Shown here piece by piece: positions 18,576-26,424 of a DNA stretch of 64,000 nucleotides. The position numbers and the translations under genes are program-made. Every line of letters begins with the position of its first letter. Within the stretch, counting starts at the first letter, position 1. The notes below the pieces were generated by a model that was given only the letters and a program-made list of their open reading frames with translations, made no database searches and was not told the DNA's origin. Origin of the DNA: Alphaproteobacteria bacterium GM202ARS2 (GTDB taxonomy: Bacteria; Pseudomonadota; Alphaproteobacteria; GM7ARS4); contig JACONH010000006.1 in assembly GCA_014323835.1 (NCBI GenBank), forward strand, positions 1,756 through 65,755. Reading direction: 5' to 3'.

Positions 18576-19277
18576 TCACGGGACGATAGCAGGGAGTAGC
18601 GGCTCATCTTGGTCGGCTTTAATTTTATCGACGGCGGCGCGCACGTAGGCGGTCAAATCTGCCAGCCCCCCCGTTGTGGTATCCACCGCCCGATATTGGC
18701 TCCGCCGAAGAGCCAATTCGCTAGCCTTACCATCGAGAAAAACATCGATGATACGCCACTGCTCGCCAAAACGCCGCATAGCATAATCGAGACGAACAGG
18801 GTCGCCGTCCTTACGATCAAGACGAGAGTTAACACGAGCACGGTCAACACTATCGCCAAGAAAAAACGAATCGACGATGCTAAAGCGAACGCCGCCCTTT
18901 TCCGAAGCAAAGTTGGACGCATAGGTTGCCGCCGAAAAATCGGTAAAAACCTTCACAAACGTCTCCTGTTGCTCGACGGTGCCCTGTTGCCAAATGCGCC
19001 CCGCCGCAACGGATGCCATCAAAGGAAAATGAAAAGCACGCTGTAACACACTTTCTATATGGGTCAAACGTCCCTTAAAACCTAAGCTCTGCCCTTTCTT
19101 CATAATCAAGCGCAGACCATCGTAAAGCCCGCCTACGACCGCTCGTGCTGGACGCAACGATTGCTTCTCCTCATCGATCGTCAATCCCCCCGCATAAACA
19201 GGCATGGGCAAAGCGACCAAGCAAAAAAGCACAAAAAATCTTAAAAAGCCAAAAATAATAAAACGATTGTTCATCAT
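18576..19277 (-). CDS. hpnM: Hopanoid-associated MlaC-like periplasmic protein HpnM
   Basis: 233 residues with a signal peptide ([18 protein letters not shown]). The rest is an MlaC/Ttg2D-type lipid-binding domain (PF05494). GLTHIES-like helices are followed by [43 protein letters not shown], and [20 protein letters not shown], the last being the family's most conserved block. In hopanoid loci this protein is called HpnM and is thought to shuttle hopanoids with the RND protein HpnN, which lies divergently next door. It is the first gene of the minus-strand operon hpnM–pepM–ppd, an unusual union of hopanoid transport and phosphonate synthesis. Confidence 0.85.
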   Translation of the reverse strand: MMNNRFIIFGFLRFFVLFCLVALPMPVYAGGLTIDEEKQSLRPARAVVGGLYDGLRLIMKKGQSLGFKGRLTHIESVLQRAFHFPLMASVAAGRIWQQGTVEQQETFVKVFTDFSAATYASNFASEKGGVRFSIVDSFFLGDSVDRARVNSRLDRKDGDPVRLDYAMRRFGEQWRIIDVFLDGKASELALRRSQYRAVDTTTGGLADLTAYVRAAVDKIKADQDEPLLPAIVP

Positions 19278-19432
19278 ACTCTGTATAATCCTAATGCGGA
19301 CATCCTATCACATCACAATGATAGTGACGTCTTGCCTCGACACGAGTGTTAATGGGTAGACCTCATCGGCGTTCTCACTCTATCATACGTGTTCTATCTT
19401 ATCCATATTTTGCTCTTACTTTCTTATATCCA

Positions 19433-22069
19433 ATGCTTCGTTATCTCCGTGTTGTTGTCTGGCTTGCTCTTTTTTGTCGCCGTTACGCGCTGATTATCTT
19501 TCTCAGCACAGCACTCGGCACAGTGTTTGCTGTGGACTATATCGCCAACAACCTCAAGCTCAATACATCGACGACGGACATGTTGGCACCGCACCTAGAT
19601 TTTCGTGTCAACAGTGAGCGTCTCAAAAATGTTTTTCCTGCCACTCGCGATACGCTGGTTGTCATTGTCGAAGCCGACAGCGAAGCCATCGCCTATGAAG
19701 GCTCCACGTACCTTCATCGGGCGTTATCCACCCGTAGTGACTTGTTCCGCAATGTCTTTAGTGCTGCCCATGAAGACTATTTTATCGAGAATGGCTTGCT
19801 GTTCCAAGACCTCGATCGTCTACAGCTCTACAATGAAAATCTTGTAGACGCTCAGCCCTTCATTGCCACCTTTGCTGGCGATAAGACCTTGCGTGGTTTG
19901 TTTGCTGCTCTCGAGCTGTTCAGCCGCGAGCGCGAGCGTCTACCAGAAGACAAAAAAGAGTTGCTCTATGACATTCAAGAGTTCATTGCGCGCACCATCG
20001 AAGCCATCAAAGACAACAAAAAGCCGCCTGCCGTGCCCTGGAGCGATATTTTCGGTCGCTCGCCCGACTCGGGGGCAAAACGTTTTCTTCTAGTCACCGA
20101 CCCGGTGCTTGATTTTGCCTCCCTAGCACCCGCAGCCAAAGTTATCGACTTTGTGCGCCAACAAGTTGACTTGATTAACAAGCGTTACGCCTTAAGCCTA
20201 ACGGTTAATTTCAGTGGCAATGTTGCCCTCGAGGAAGAAGAAAAGGCAAGCGTCATCAGCGGCGCCACCTACGCCGGCCTTCTGGCTATGGTGCTGGTGG
20301 GCTTCCTCGTCATACGGGGCTTACACTCGTGGCGACTGGCGTTGTCGGTTTTGCTCGCCTTGCTGTTCGGCTTGATTATGACAACAGCCTTCGCCACCGC
20401 CGCCATTGGCCATCTCAATTTAATCTCAACAGCCTTTGCCGTCTTGTTCATCGGCATCGGCGTCGATTTCGGTATTCAAATATGTTCCCGCTACCTCGAA
20501 ATCACGTTGCGTAAAAAGGATCCCGATATTTACATCGATGAGCGTCTCGGAGAAGCCATCCGCTCTCTCGGTGTGCCTCTCGGCCTTGCTGCTCTTGCTG
20601 GTTCAGGCGGCTTTTTTGCCTTTGCCCCTACCGACTACGCCGGCATGTCCGAGTTGGGTATCATCGCCGGCGGCGGACTCATCATTGCTTTCTTGACAAA
20701 CTTTACGCTCCTACCCGCCCTGTTGTCCACGTTCTGTCGCCGAGTCCACATCCAGCAAACCCCTTTCTATGGCGATGAAGAAAGTCACTTTACCCCTATT
20801 GCCTGGCTTAAGCGTTTTCCCATTGCCATTACGGCTTTGGGCGTTACCTTTTTGGCGTGGTCGTCTTTCCATGCACCCACGTATCAGACCAACTTTGACC
20901 CGTTTGCTCTTTATGATCCCGACTCGCCGTCGGTGCGTGCCACAACCCGGCTCCTACAAGAGCGCGAATCGCAGCTGTATGCCATACGTATTCTTGCCAA
21001 CGGACTGGCACAAGCAAAACGAATCAAAAAACAACTACAAGACGACCCTCAAGTCGGCACCGTCTTTGCCATCGATGAATTCCTCCCCACCAATATTGCC
21101 GAAAAAGCAAAGGTCATCGACGATATGGCTTTCTTTTTGTTACCTTCGTTGCAAGGCGGTGACAGGGCGCACACCATCAACCCCGAAAGACGGCGCGCTG
21201 CCGCGCAATCGTGGCGCAGTCACCTCACCGAAGAGGACAACCCTCGTTTGAAAGAAGCCCTCGACTGGCTCATCGAAGACGACAGCAACGCCACCGAAAG
21301 AATCGAGTATGCTTTGTTGCGGGGCTTGCCTCTGCAAATGAAAATTCTCGAAAGAGCCTTACAGCCGACCCTCGTCGGCAAACGAACCATCTCTATCGAG
21401 GACTTACCCATCTCGTTGCGCAAACTGACCCTCAACATTAACAGGCAAAACATCGTAACGGTTCTGCCCGCCCGTGATGTCCGTAATGACCCGCAAGCTC
21501 TCGAGGATTTTGTCGATTCGGTGCGCAGCAAAATCCCCCAAGCAACGGGCGCCCCCGTCATCGTCATCGAAGGCAAACGAGAAGTGCTCCGTGCCTTTTT
21601 CGAAGCCGGCGTTCTTGCCCTCGTTTTTGTTTTTATTCTGCTCCTCATCTCGCTACGTAACATCGAAGACAGCATCCTCGCTTTTGTGCCTCTGCTTGCT
21701 GCTGCGGTCATGACTCTTGCGGTTGCGGTCTGGCTCGATTTGCCCCTCAATTTTGCCAATATTATTGCCCTGCCCTTGCTGTTTAGCCTCGGGGTCTCCT
21801 ACGGCATATACTTGCTCTGGCAGGAACGCCAAAGCGACACCCTCTATGCCCTGATGGTCAGTTCGACGCCTCGTGCTATTCTCTACAGTGCTTTAACGAC
21901 CATGGCTGGTTTTGGCTCTCTTGCGATTTCGTCCCATCGCGGCACCGCCAGCATGGGGCTGATGCTCCTGATTTCGCTTCTTGCGGTTCTCATCAATAGC
22001 CTGATTTTCTTACCTGCCGTGCTCCAGATTCGGCAAAATGTACGCCAATGGCTCGACAACAAAGCGTAA
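19433..22069 (+). CDS. hpnN: Hopanoid transporter HpnN, RND superfamily
   Basis: 878 residues from the ATG at 19433; the frame opens earlier at a GTG (19346), but those 29 residues have no family character. It has two RND repeats. TM1 is near residue 20, and a large periplasmic domain (about 45–280) is followed by a helix cluster with FAVLFIGIGVDFGIQICSRY. A second TM leads to a second periplasmic domain, and the last helix cluster contains LFSLGVSYGIYLLW. In Rhodopseudomonas and Burkholderia HpnN moves hopanoids to the outer membrane. It is divergent from hpnM (155 bases apart) and overlaps the next gene by 22 bases. Confidence 0.9.
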   Translation: MLRYLRVVVWLALFCRRYALIIFLSTALGTVFAVDYIANNLKLNTSTTDMLAPHLDFRVNSERLKNVFPATRDTLVVIVEADSEAIAYEGSTYLHRALSTRSDLFRNVFSAAHEDYFIENGLLFQDLDRLQLYNENLVDAQPFIATFAGDKTLRGLFAALELFSRERERLPEDKKELLYDIQEFIARTIEAIKDNKKPPAVPWSDIFGRSPDSGAKRFLLVTDPVLDFASLAPAAKVIDFVRQQVDLINKRYALSLTVNFSGNVALEEEEKASVISGATYAGLLAMVLVGFLVIRGLHSWRLALSVLLALLFGLIMTTAFATAAIGHLNLISTAFAVLFIGIGVDFGIQICSRYLEITLRKKDPDIYIDERLGEAIRSLGVPLGLAALAGSGGFFAFAPTDYAGMSELGIIAGGGLIIAFLTNFTLLPALLSTFCRRVHIQQTPFYGDEESHFTPIAWLKRFPIAITALGVTFLAWSSFHAPTYQTNFDPFALYDPDSPSVRATTRLLQERESQLYAIRILANGLAQAKRIKKQLQDDPQVGTVFAIDEFLPTNIAEKAKVIDDMAFFLLPSLQGGDRAHTINPERRRAAAQSWRSHLTEEDNPRLKEALDWLIEDDSNATERIEYALLRGLPLQMKILERALQPTLVGKRTISIEDLPISLRKLTLNINRQNIVTVLPARDVRNDPQALEDFVDSVRSKIPQATGAPVIVIEGKREVLRAFFEAGVLALVFVFILLLISLRNIEDSILAFVPLLAAAVMTLAVAVWLDLPLNFANIIALPLLFSLGVSYGIYLLWQERQSDTLYALMVSSTPRAILYSALTTMAGFGSLAISSHRGTASMGLMLLISLLAVLINSLIFLPAVLQIRQNVRQWLDNKA

Positions 22070-22821
22070 AAGCCCTTATTCTCGCCGCTGGCATGGGGCA
22101 GCGTCTCAAACGTGACCACCCCAAAATTCTGCTGACCCTCGGACAGCACACCTTGTTGCACCGCCACGCTGTTTTGCTCGAGCACCACGGCATCGGCTCG
22201 CTCACCATCGTTGGCGGCTATCACTACGAACAGTTATGCCAAGCCTGTCGCCATCTGCCCACCAGCCTTGCTATCCATACGCTCGACAACAAAAGCTATG
22301 AACAAGGCAGTCTTGTGTCGTTGCATTGTGCTGTGCCGCTCCTTAAGAGCCTACAAAGCCACGAGCACGTGCTTTTGATGGACGGGGATGTCCTCTATGA
22401 CGAGCGTCTGCTCGGGGCGTTGCTGGCTTGTCCGCACCCCTGTTGCTTTTTGCGTGACCTCGATGGCGGAGACGATGAGGAAGCCGTCAAAATAACCACC
22501 CACAAACAGCGTATCACCGATGTAAGCAAAACCATCGCGGCAACGACTGTTTATGATACCATGGGCGAATCGGTCGGTTTCTTTCTTCTCGATGGCAAGC
22601 GGGCGCGCAAACTGGTTGCCCTCACCGAGCAATTCATGCACCGCCAACAGCTGGATGCGCCGCACGAAGAGGCTATGCGTGCCTTGGCTCTAGAAGAAGA
22701 CGCATCAGCTCTGACCACATGTGATATAACCGGGCTTCCTTGGCTCGAGATTGACTTTCCCGATGACCTTCGCCGCGCCCGCACCGCCATTCTTCCGCAC
22801 CTGTTACCCCTGCCCTCATGA
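22048..22821 (+). CDS. Sugar-phosphate/phosphocholine-type nucleotidyltransferase
   Basis: 257 residues of the NTP-transferase fold. The nucleotide loop LAAGMGQRLKRDHPKILL is canonical, unlike the loop of the PepM fusion. The body resembles LicC/PntC cytidylyltransferases: DNKSYEQGSLVSLHCAV recalls their N-x-Y-x3-NS-x-SL segment, and LLMDGDVLYDERLL is the metal-binding GDV motif. Likely substrates are a phosphonate such as aminoethylphosphonate, phosphocholine-like headgroups or a sugar phosphate; sequence alone does not decide. It overlaps hpnN by 22 bases and hpnA by four (ATGA), so it is translationally coupled to hopanoid genes on both sides. Confidence 0.8.
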   Translation: MARQQSVKALILAAGMGQRLKRDHPKILLTLGQHTLLHRHAVLLEHHGIGSLTIVGGYHYEQLCQACRHLPTSLAIHTLDNKSYEQGSLVSLHCAVPLLKSLQSHEHVLLMDGDVLYDERLLGALLACPHPCCFLRDLDGGDDEEAVKITTHKQRITDVSKTIAATTVYDTMGESVGFFLLDGKRARKLVALTEQFMHRQQLDAPHEEAMRALALEEDASALTTCDITGLPWLEIDFPDDLRRARTAILPHLLPLPS

Positions 22822-23825
22822 CTCTTACGCTAGCCAATAAAACAGCCTTTGTGACTGGCGGTGCCGGCTTTGTGGGCTCGGCGGTGGTGCGCGCCCTTCT
22901 ACAGCAAGGCTGTGCGGTGCGGGCTTTGCTGCGTCAACCAACGCTCCCGCCCAATCTGCACGGACTCGACATCGAACCCATCCATGCGGATTTGCTGTCC
23001 TGCGATTACCAGAAAGCCCTACGAGGCTGTCATGCCGTCTTCCACGTTGCTGCCGACTACCGCCTGTGGGCAAAAGACCCACACCAGCTCTACCGCACCA
23101 ACGTAGACGGCACACGACGGCTGATGCTCGCCTGCCTGCAAGCCAACATCGAACGCATCGTCTATACCAGCTCGGTGGCAACACTGGGTAACGTCCCCGG
23201 CGGTGCCGCCGATGAAGAAACACCCGTCACCTACGACGCCATGATTGGCGATTACAAAAAATCGAAATTTCTGGCGGAAAGTGTGGTTGCCCAACTTGCC
23301 CTGAGCGAGTCGTTGCCTGTGGTTATCACCAACCCCTCAGCCCCCATAGGGCCGCGGGATATCCGCCCGACACCCACCGGCAGAATGATTGTCGAGGCGG
23401 CGGCGGGGCGCGTGCCTGTCTACGTCGATAGCGGTTTGAATGTCGTCCATGTGGATGATGTCGCTGAAGGGCACCTGCTTGCCTATAAGAAAGGGACGCT
23501 GGGTAGACGTTATATTCTCGGGGGCGATAATCTGCGGCTGAAAGCTATTTTTCACACGGCAGCCAAGCTGAACGGCAAACGCCCGCCTTTGATGCCGATT
23601 CCTCGTGCGCCGCTGGTGCCCTTCGCCTACCTCAGCGAATTCATCGCCCAGTGGCGCAAAGACGGCTATGAGCCGTTGCTGACTGTCAGCGGGATTAAAC
23701 TCGCCAAAAAACGCATGTTCTTCTCGAGCAAACGAGCACAAAAAGAACTCGATTATCAACCCAAACCTGCCCACACCGCCATCCAAGATGCCGTTACGTG
23801 GTTCAAAGAGAACGGGTATCTGTGA
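22818..23825 (+). CDS. hpnA: Hopanoid-associated sugar epimerase HpnA
   Basis: 335 residues, an extended short-chain dehydrogenase. The NAD-binding motif GGAGFVGSAVVRAL is at about 15–28, and the D of HADLLS and FHVAADYRLW follow. The catalytic Y-x3-K appears as YKKSKFLAE near residue 137. PSAPIGPRDIRPTPTGRMI and NVVHVDDVAEGHLLA are characteristic of the HpnA group, found in most hopanoid operons. Its substrate is not firmly known; a role in sugar-modified hopanoids is assumed. The start overlaps the upstream nucleotidyltransferase stop. Its TGA overlaps the ATG of the AT-rich gene that follows. Confidence 0.9.
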   Translation: MTLTLANKTAFVTGGAGFVGSAVVRALLQQGCAVRALLRQPTLPPNLHGLDIEPIHADLLSCDYQKALRGCHAVFHVAADYRLWAKDPHQLYRTNVDGTRRLMLACLQANIERIVYTSSVATLGNVPGGAADEETPVTYDAMIGDYKKSKFLAESVVAQLALSESLPVVITNPSAPIGPRDIRPTPTGRMIVEAAAGRVPVYVDSGLNVVHVDDVAEGHLLAYKKGTLGRRYILGGDNLRLKAIFHTAAKLNGKRPPLMPIPRAPLVPFAYLSEFIAQWRKDGYEPLLTVSGIKLAKKRMFFSSKRAQKELDYQPKPAHTAIQDAVTWFKENGYL

Positions 23826-24439
23826 TGATGAAAAGGTTTTTCTATCATAATCATAGAGTCTTAGTGGTGCCCACAGCGGCAGTATCTCCTTTACTTGTCG
23901 ATTATATTAGCACATTAACAACTATTATAGTAATTCTAGTGATTCTCGGATTGTTGGAATGGAATAAAAAGAAGTTTGAAGAAAAAGAACTGAAAAAACA
24001 AAAGACGCTAGCAGATAGAAATCGATATTTTTGTCGAGAGATGGTGGAAAGCCTCCTAGAAAAAGCAAGCAAACGGCTGAGATGGGAAGAACAAGAACGT
24101 ATATCCGTCTATTTACTCCTCCGTGACGATGATAATCACTTCGAACTGGTAGCAAGATACTCAGAACACCCCATACATAGCCTTCCTTCGAGTAGGGAAA
24201 AGTATGATTTTCGCCACGCTAAAAAGGGGACTCTCATCGGTGTTTTAGGAAAAGTTTGGGGTGAAACAGGCTACTACGCGGACAACCAGTTCCCTGACTT
24301 TAGCAAAAATGGCGGTAAAGATTGGAAGAATTACGTCCGTAGCACATACAAACTGACACAAAAAACAATCGATAGCTTCCGCATGCACCCCAGAGAAATA
24401 TTCGCACACATCATACGAAGTAAACAAAAAAACCCATAG
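23825..24439 (+). CDS. Membrane-anchored GAF-like protein, accessory module
   Basis: 204 residues from the ATG at 23825, which overlaps the hpnA stop (TGATG). A single TM helix (about residues 24–46, ISTLTTIIVILVILGLL) is followed by a charged, Lys/Glu-rich juxtamembrane helix (about 48–90). A cytoplasmic domain then contains RISVYLLLRDDDNHFELVARYSEHP and GVLGKVWGETGYY, a pattern I associate with GAF-type sensor domains. The C-terminus has no recognised motif. It is markedly AT-richer than hpnA, which suggests acquisition. It is followed by a 44-codon ORF and a Panacea-domain gene, so it may be the toxin, sensor or effector of that unit. Function unproven. Confidence 0.6.
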   Translation: MMKRFFYHNHRVLVVPTAAVSPLLVDYISTLTTIIVILVILGLLEWNKKKFEEKELKKQKTLADRNRYFCREMVESLLEKASKRLRWEEQERISVYLLLRDDDNHFELVARYSEHPIHSLPSSREKYDFRHAKKGTLIGVLGKVWGETGYYADNQFPDFSKNGGKDWKNYVRSTYKLTQKTIDSFRMHPREIFAHIIRSKQKNP

Positions 24440-24444
24440 GGGTT

Positions 24445-24579
24445 ATGGTCTTCGAGAGCGAAAGAGAAAAATTTTTGGATGAAAAAAAGATAAAAAACGA
24501 TTATAAAAGGAAGAAGTGGGATACTGGTATAAGTGACCTTCTCGAACTCTACAGGAGAAACACGTTATGGCATCAATAA
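24445..24579 (+). CDS. Small charged ORF (44 residues) overlapping the Panacea gene
   Basis: An ATG at 24445 opens a 44-codon frame ending in TAA at 24577–24579, 13 bases inside the next gene. The peptide is very polar (begins MVFESEREKFLDEKK; ends LLELYRRNTLWHQ), mixed-charge and probably helical, with no signal or membrane segment. It starts five bases after the GAF-like gene's stop, with AGGGG just upstream, so it could be read by re-initiation. The overlap at both ends suggests a real coupled gene, but a frame this short could be chance. If real, it is a candidate small toxin or accessory peptide. I recognise no family. Confidence 0.4.
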   Translation: MVFESEREKFLDEKKIKNDYKRKKWDTGISDLLELYRRNTLWHQ

Positions 24580-25079
24580 AAGACATTGCGGTGTATCTTT
24601 GTCAGCGTAGCCAATATCCGGACGACCTGTCCTACGCCCGCATAACCAAAATGATTTATCTCGCTGATTGGGAATCGGCACAACAAAAGGGAAAACAAAT
24701 GACTAATATCAAATGGTTATACAATCATTATGGTCCCTATGTACCCGACGTTATTGAGACCATCTATAATGACAAGGAGTGCTTTAAGGTAACGGAGACA
24801 CAAAACGCCTTTGGCGCGCCTAAGCGTATCGTTAGCTTGAAAAATACGAAATACCAGCCCAAACTTACCGAAGATAAGGGAGATGAAAAAGGTGAGAGAA
24901 CAATCCTCGATGACATCATCGAAGAGTGCGATAAATTATCCTGGTATCAATTCATCGATAAAGTCTATTCCACATACCCCATTCGTGAAAAAAAACGCTA
25001 TGAGTATTTGAACTTGAAAGAGCTGGCACAACAGAAAGATAAAAAGTGGCTTGGATTATTCCGTCTCAATACCCATTAA
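24567..25079 (+). CDS. Panacea (DUF4065, SocA-like) domain protein, putative antitoxin
   Basis: 170 residues. The segment LSYARITKMIYLADWESAQQ (about 19–38), followed by IKWLYNHYGPYVPDVIETI, is the hallmark of the DUF4065/Panacea domain. That domain includes Caulobacter SocA and the PanA antitoxins that neutralise many unrelated toxins. A conserved K-(M/L)-IYLAD-x-E core and H-x-GP are visible. The C-terminal half is helical and charged. AGGAG lies seven bases before the ATG (CAGGAGAAACACGTTATG). The region is AT-rich like the two genes before it. Panacea genes normally sit directly after a toxin gene, making the GAF-like protein or the 44-residue ORF the candidate partner. Confidence 0.75.
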   Translation: MASIKDIAVYLCQRSQYPDDLSYARITKMIYLADWESAQQKGKQMTNIKWLYNHYGPYVPDVIETIYNDKECFKVTETQNAFGAPKRIVSLKNTKYQPKLTEDKGDEKGERTILDDIIEECDKLSWYQFIDKVYSTYPIREKKRYEYLNLKELAQQKDKKWLGLFRLNTH

Positions 25080-25148
25080 ACAGCTGGGCTTGTTTGTTTG
25101 CGTATGGGATGAAAAAAGCGTCGTCTGCGGCTTGCAAAAAATAGGAAT

Positions 25149-25164
25149 TGTTTCACGTGAAACA
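25149..25164. promoter_or_regulatory. parS: parS site 1 (ParB-binding palindrome)
   Basis: The 16 bases read TGTTTCACGTGAAACA, a perfect palindrome identical to the bacterial chromosomal parS consensus. ParB loads here and spreads, directing ParA-driven origin segregation and SMC loading. It is the first of three sites spaced 35 and 30 bases apart. Confidence 0.95.
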
Positions 25165-25183
25165 TTGTGACAAAAAAAGCAAT

Positions 25184-25199
25184 TGTTTCACGTGAAACA
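25184..25199. promoter_or_regulatory. parS: parS site 2 (ParB-binding palindrome)
   Basis: A second exact copy of TGTTTCACGTGAAACA, 35 bases after the first. The flanking AAT and TTGTGA are also shared with site 1, suggesting local duplication. Confidence 0.95.
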
Positions 25200-25213
25200 T
25201 TGTGAAAAGAAAT

Positions 25214-25229
25214 TGTTTCACGGGAAACA
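25214..25229. promoter_or_regulatory. parS: parS site 3 (one mismatch)
   Basis: TGTTTCACGGGAAACA, one base off the consensus at the right centre (T to G), 30 bases after site 2. Flanks AAT and TTTTGA resemble those of the other copies. The central change should weaken ParB binding but the site is probably still usable within the cluster. Confidence 0.85.
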
Positions 25230-25413
25230 TTTTGAAAAAAAGCGGGTGTGATGACACTCATTGATAGGGGTTGCACGAGCGATGAAAAACGCCTATATCA
25301 TCTGTGTGGTGTTGCCTTTTTATCCATTTGACGCGAAGCGTATTCTATGGTTTACAAAGGAAAGCGATTCTGGTAACCCTGTGGTGTTATTTGCCTCTGA
25401 TTGATGTGCGTTT

Positions 25414-26418
25414 ATGTCTTCTCCCCAGCATATGTCTTCGTCCGCTCCTCTTCCTGTGCAGAAGGGGCGTAAAATTAACGTCATTCTTGCTCAGCCCCGT
25501 GGCTTTTGTGCCGGTGTTGAGCGTGCCATCGAGATTGTCGAGCGTGCCATTGCTCTTTATGGGCCGCCGGTTTATGTCCGTCACGAGATTGTGCACAACA
25601 AGCGTGTCGTCGAGAGTCTGCGGGCAAAAGGTGCTGTTTTCGTTGAAGAATTAGATGAAATCCCCGAGGGGGGTGTCACCATCTTCAGCGCGCATGGTGT
25701 TGCGGAAAAAGTCGAAAATGCTGCTCATCTCAGAGAGCTGCCTGTTCTCGATGCCACCTGTCCTTTGGTGGCAAAAGTCCACAAAGAGGGGCAACGTTAT
25801 GCCCGAGATGGCTATGATGTCGTGCTGATTGGCCACGAGGGGCACCCCGAAGTCGAAGGCACCATGGGCAGAATTCATGGCACTGTTTATCTGGTGTCGA
25901 CCCCTGAGGATGCGATGAACCTGAAGGTCAAGGATCCGAAGAAGCTGGCTTACATTAGTCAAACCACCTTGTCTGTGGATGATACCCGCGAGGTCATTCA
26001 AGCCCTGAAAAAGCGTTTTCCTCATATCATTGGTCCTGATGTCAAAGATATTTGCTATGCGACTCAGAATCGTCAATCGGCGGTGCGGGCGATTGTCCAG
26101 CAGATTGATTTGCTTTTGGTGGTGGGGGCACACAACAGCTCGAATTCCAATCGACTGAAAGAAATTGGCTCTGAAAGTGGCGTGCAGACCCATCTTATCG
26201 AGGACATCAACAGCTTTGACCCGACGTGGCTCGATGGTGTTCAGACCATTGGCATTACTTCTGGTGCGTCTACGCCTGACGAGTTGGTGCAAGAGCTGAT
26301 TGATTTGTTGCGTCATCACCACGACATCGACATCCGCACCCTCGAAGGTGAAGAAGAAAACGTCGTTTTCAAGCTGCCCAGCGAGTTACGGGCGGTCAAT
26401 ACGCCTGTGCCTCAATAA
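25414..26418 (+). CDS. ispH: 4-hydroxy-3-methylbut-2-enyl diphosphate reductase
   Basis: 334 residues. IspH (LytB) is the last enzyme of the MEP pathway and makes IPP and DMAPP. The three cysteines that hold its iron-sulfur cluster appear in RGFCAGVERAIEIV, LDATCPLVAKVH and ICYATQNRQ. FSAHGVAEKV, GHEGHPEVEGTMG and SSNSNRL are substrate-binding signatures, and the TSGASTPD motif closes the active site. Start ATG 25414, or ATG 25432 within a variable N-terminus. It is followed after six bases by hpnH on the same strand, giving an isoprenoid/hopanoid operon. The parS cluster lies upstream. Confidence 0.96.
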   Translation: MSSPQHMSSSAPLPVQKGRKINVILAQPRGFCAGVERAIEIVERAIALYGPPVYVRHEIVHNKRVVESLRAKGAVFVEELDEIPEGGVTIFSAHGVAEKVENAAHLRELPVLDATCPLVAKVHKEGQRYARDGYDVVLIGHEGHPEVEGTMGRIHGTVYLVSTPEDAMNLKVKDPKKLAYISQTTLSVDDTREVIQALKKRFPHIIGPDVKDICYATQNRQSAVRAIVQQIDLLLVVGAHNSSNSNRLKEIGSESGVQTHLIEDINSFDPTWLDGVQTIGITSGASTPDELVQELIDLLRHHHDIDIRTLEGEEENVVFKLPSELRAVNTPVPQ

Positions 26419-26424
26419 CGGCTT

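Larger units (their letters stand above)
25080..25413. other. Intergenic region with centromere-like sites, no gene
   Basis: 334 bases between the Panacea gene and ispH. It holds three TTTCAC-containing palindromes of the ParB-site type at 25149–25229, listed separately. The frames that cross it on either strand mostly translate the palindromes themselves and are not convincing genes. Between about 25240 and 25413 I see no RNA gene, terminator or conserved motif; the ispH promoter must lie here or in the parS block. Confidence 0.7.

Noticed and set aside
24428-24445. Minus-strand terminator hairpin (AACCC/GGGTT followed by T-run)
   Set aside because: The stem is only five base pairs, and no minus-strand gene ends there.
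25149-25229. Possible CRISPR array
   Set aside because: Only three short (16-base) palindromic repeats with 14–19-base gaps rich in A. They match parS and there are no cas genes.
25076-25276. Minus-strand frame of 66 codons over the parS cluster
   Set aside because: Its repeated NVSRET and MFHVK peptides are simply translations of the palindromic parS sites; there is no ribosome site or family similarity.
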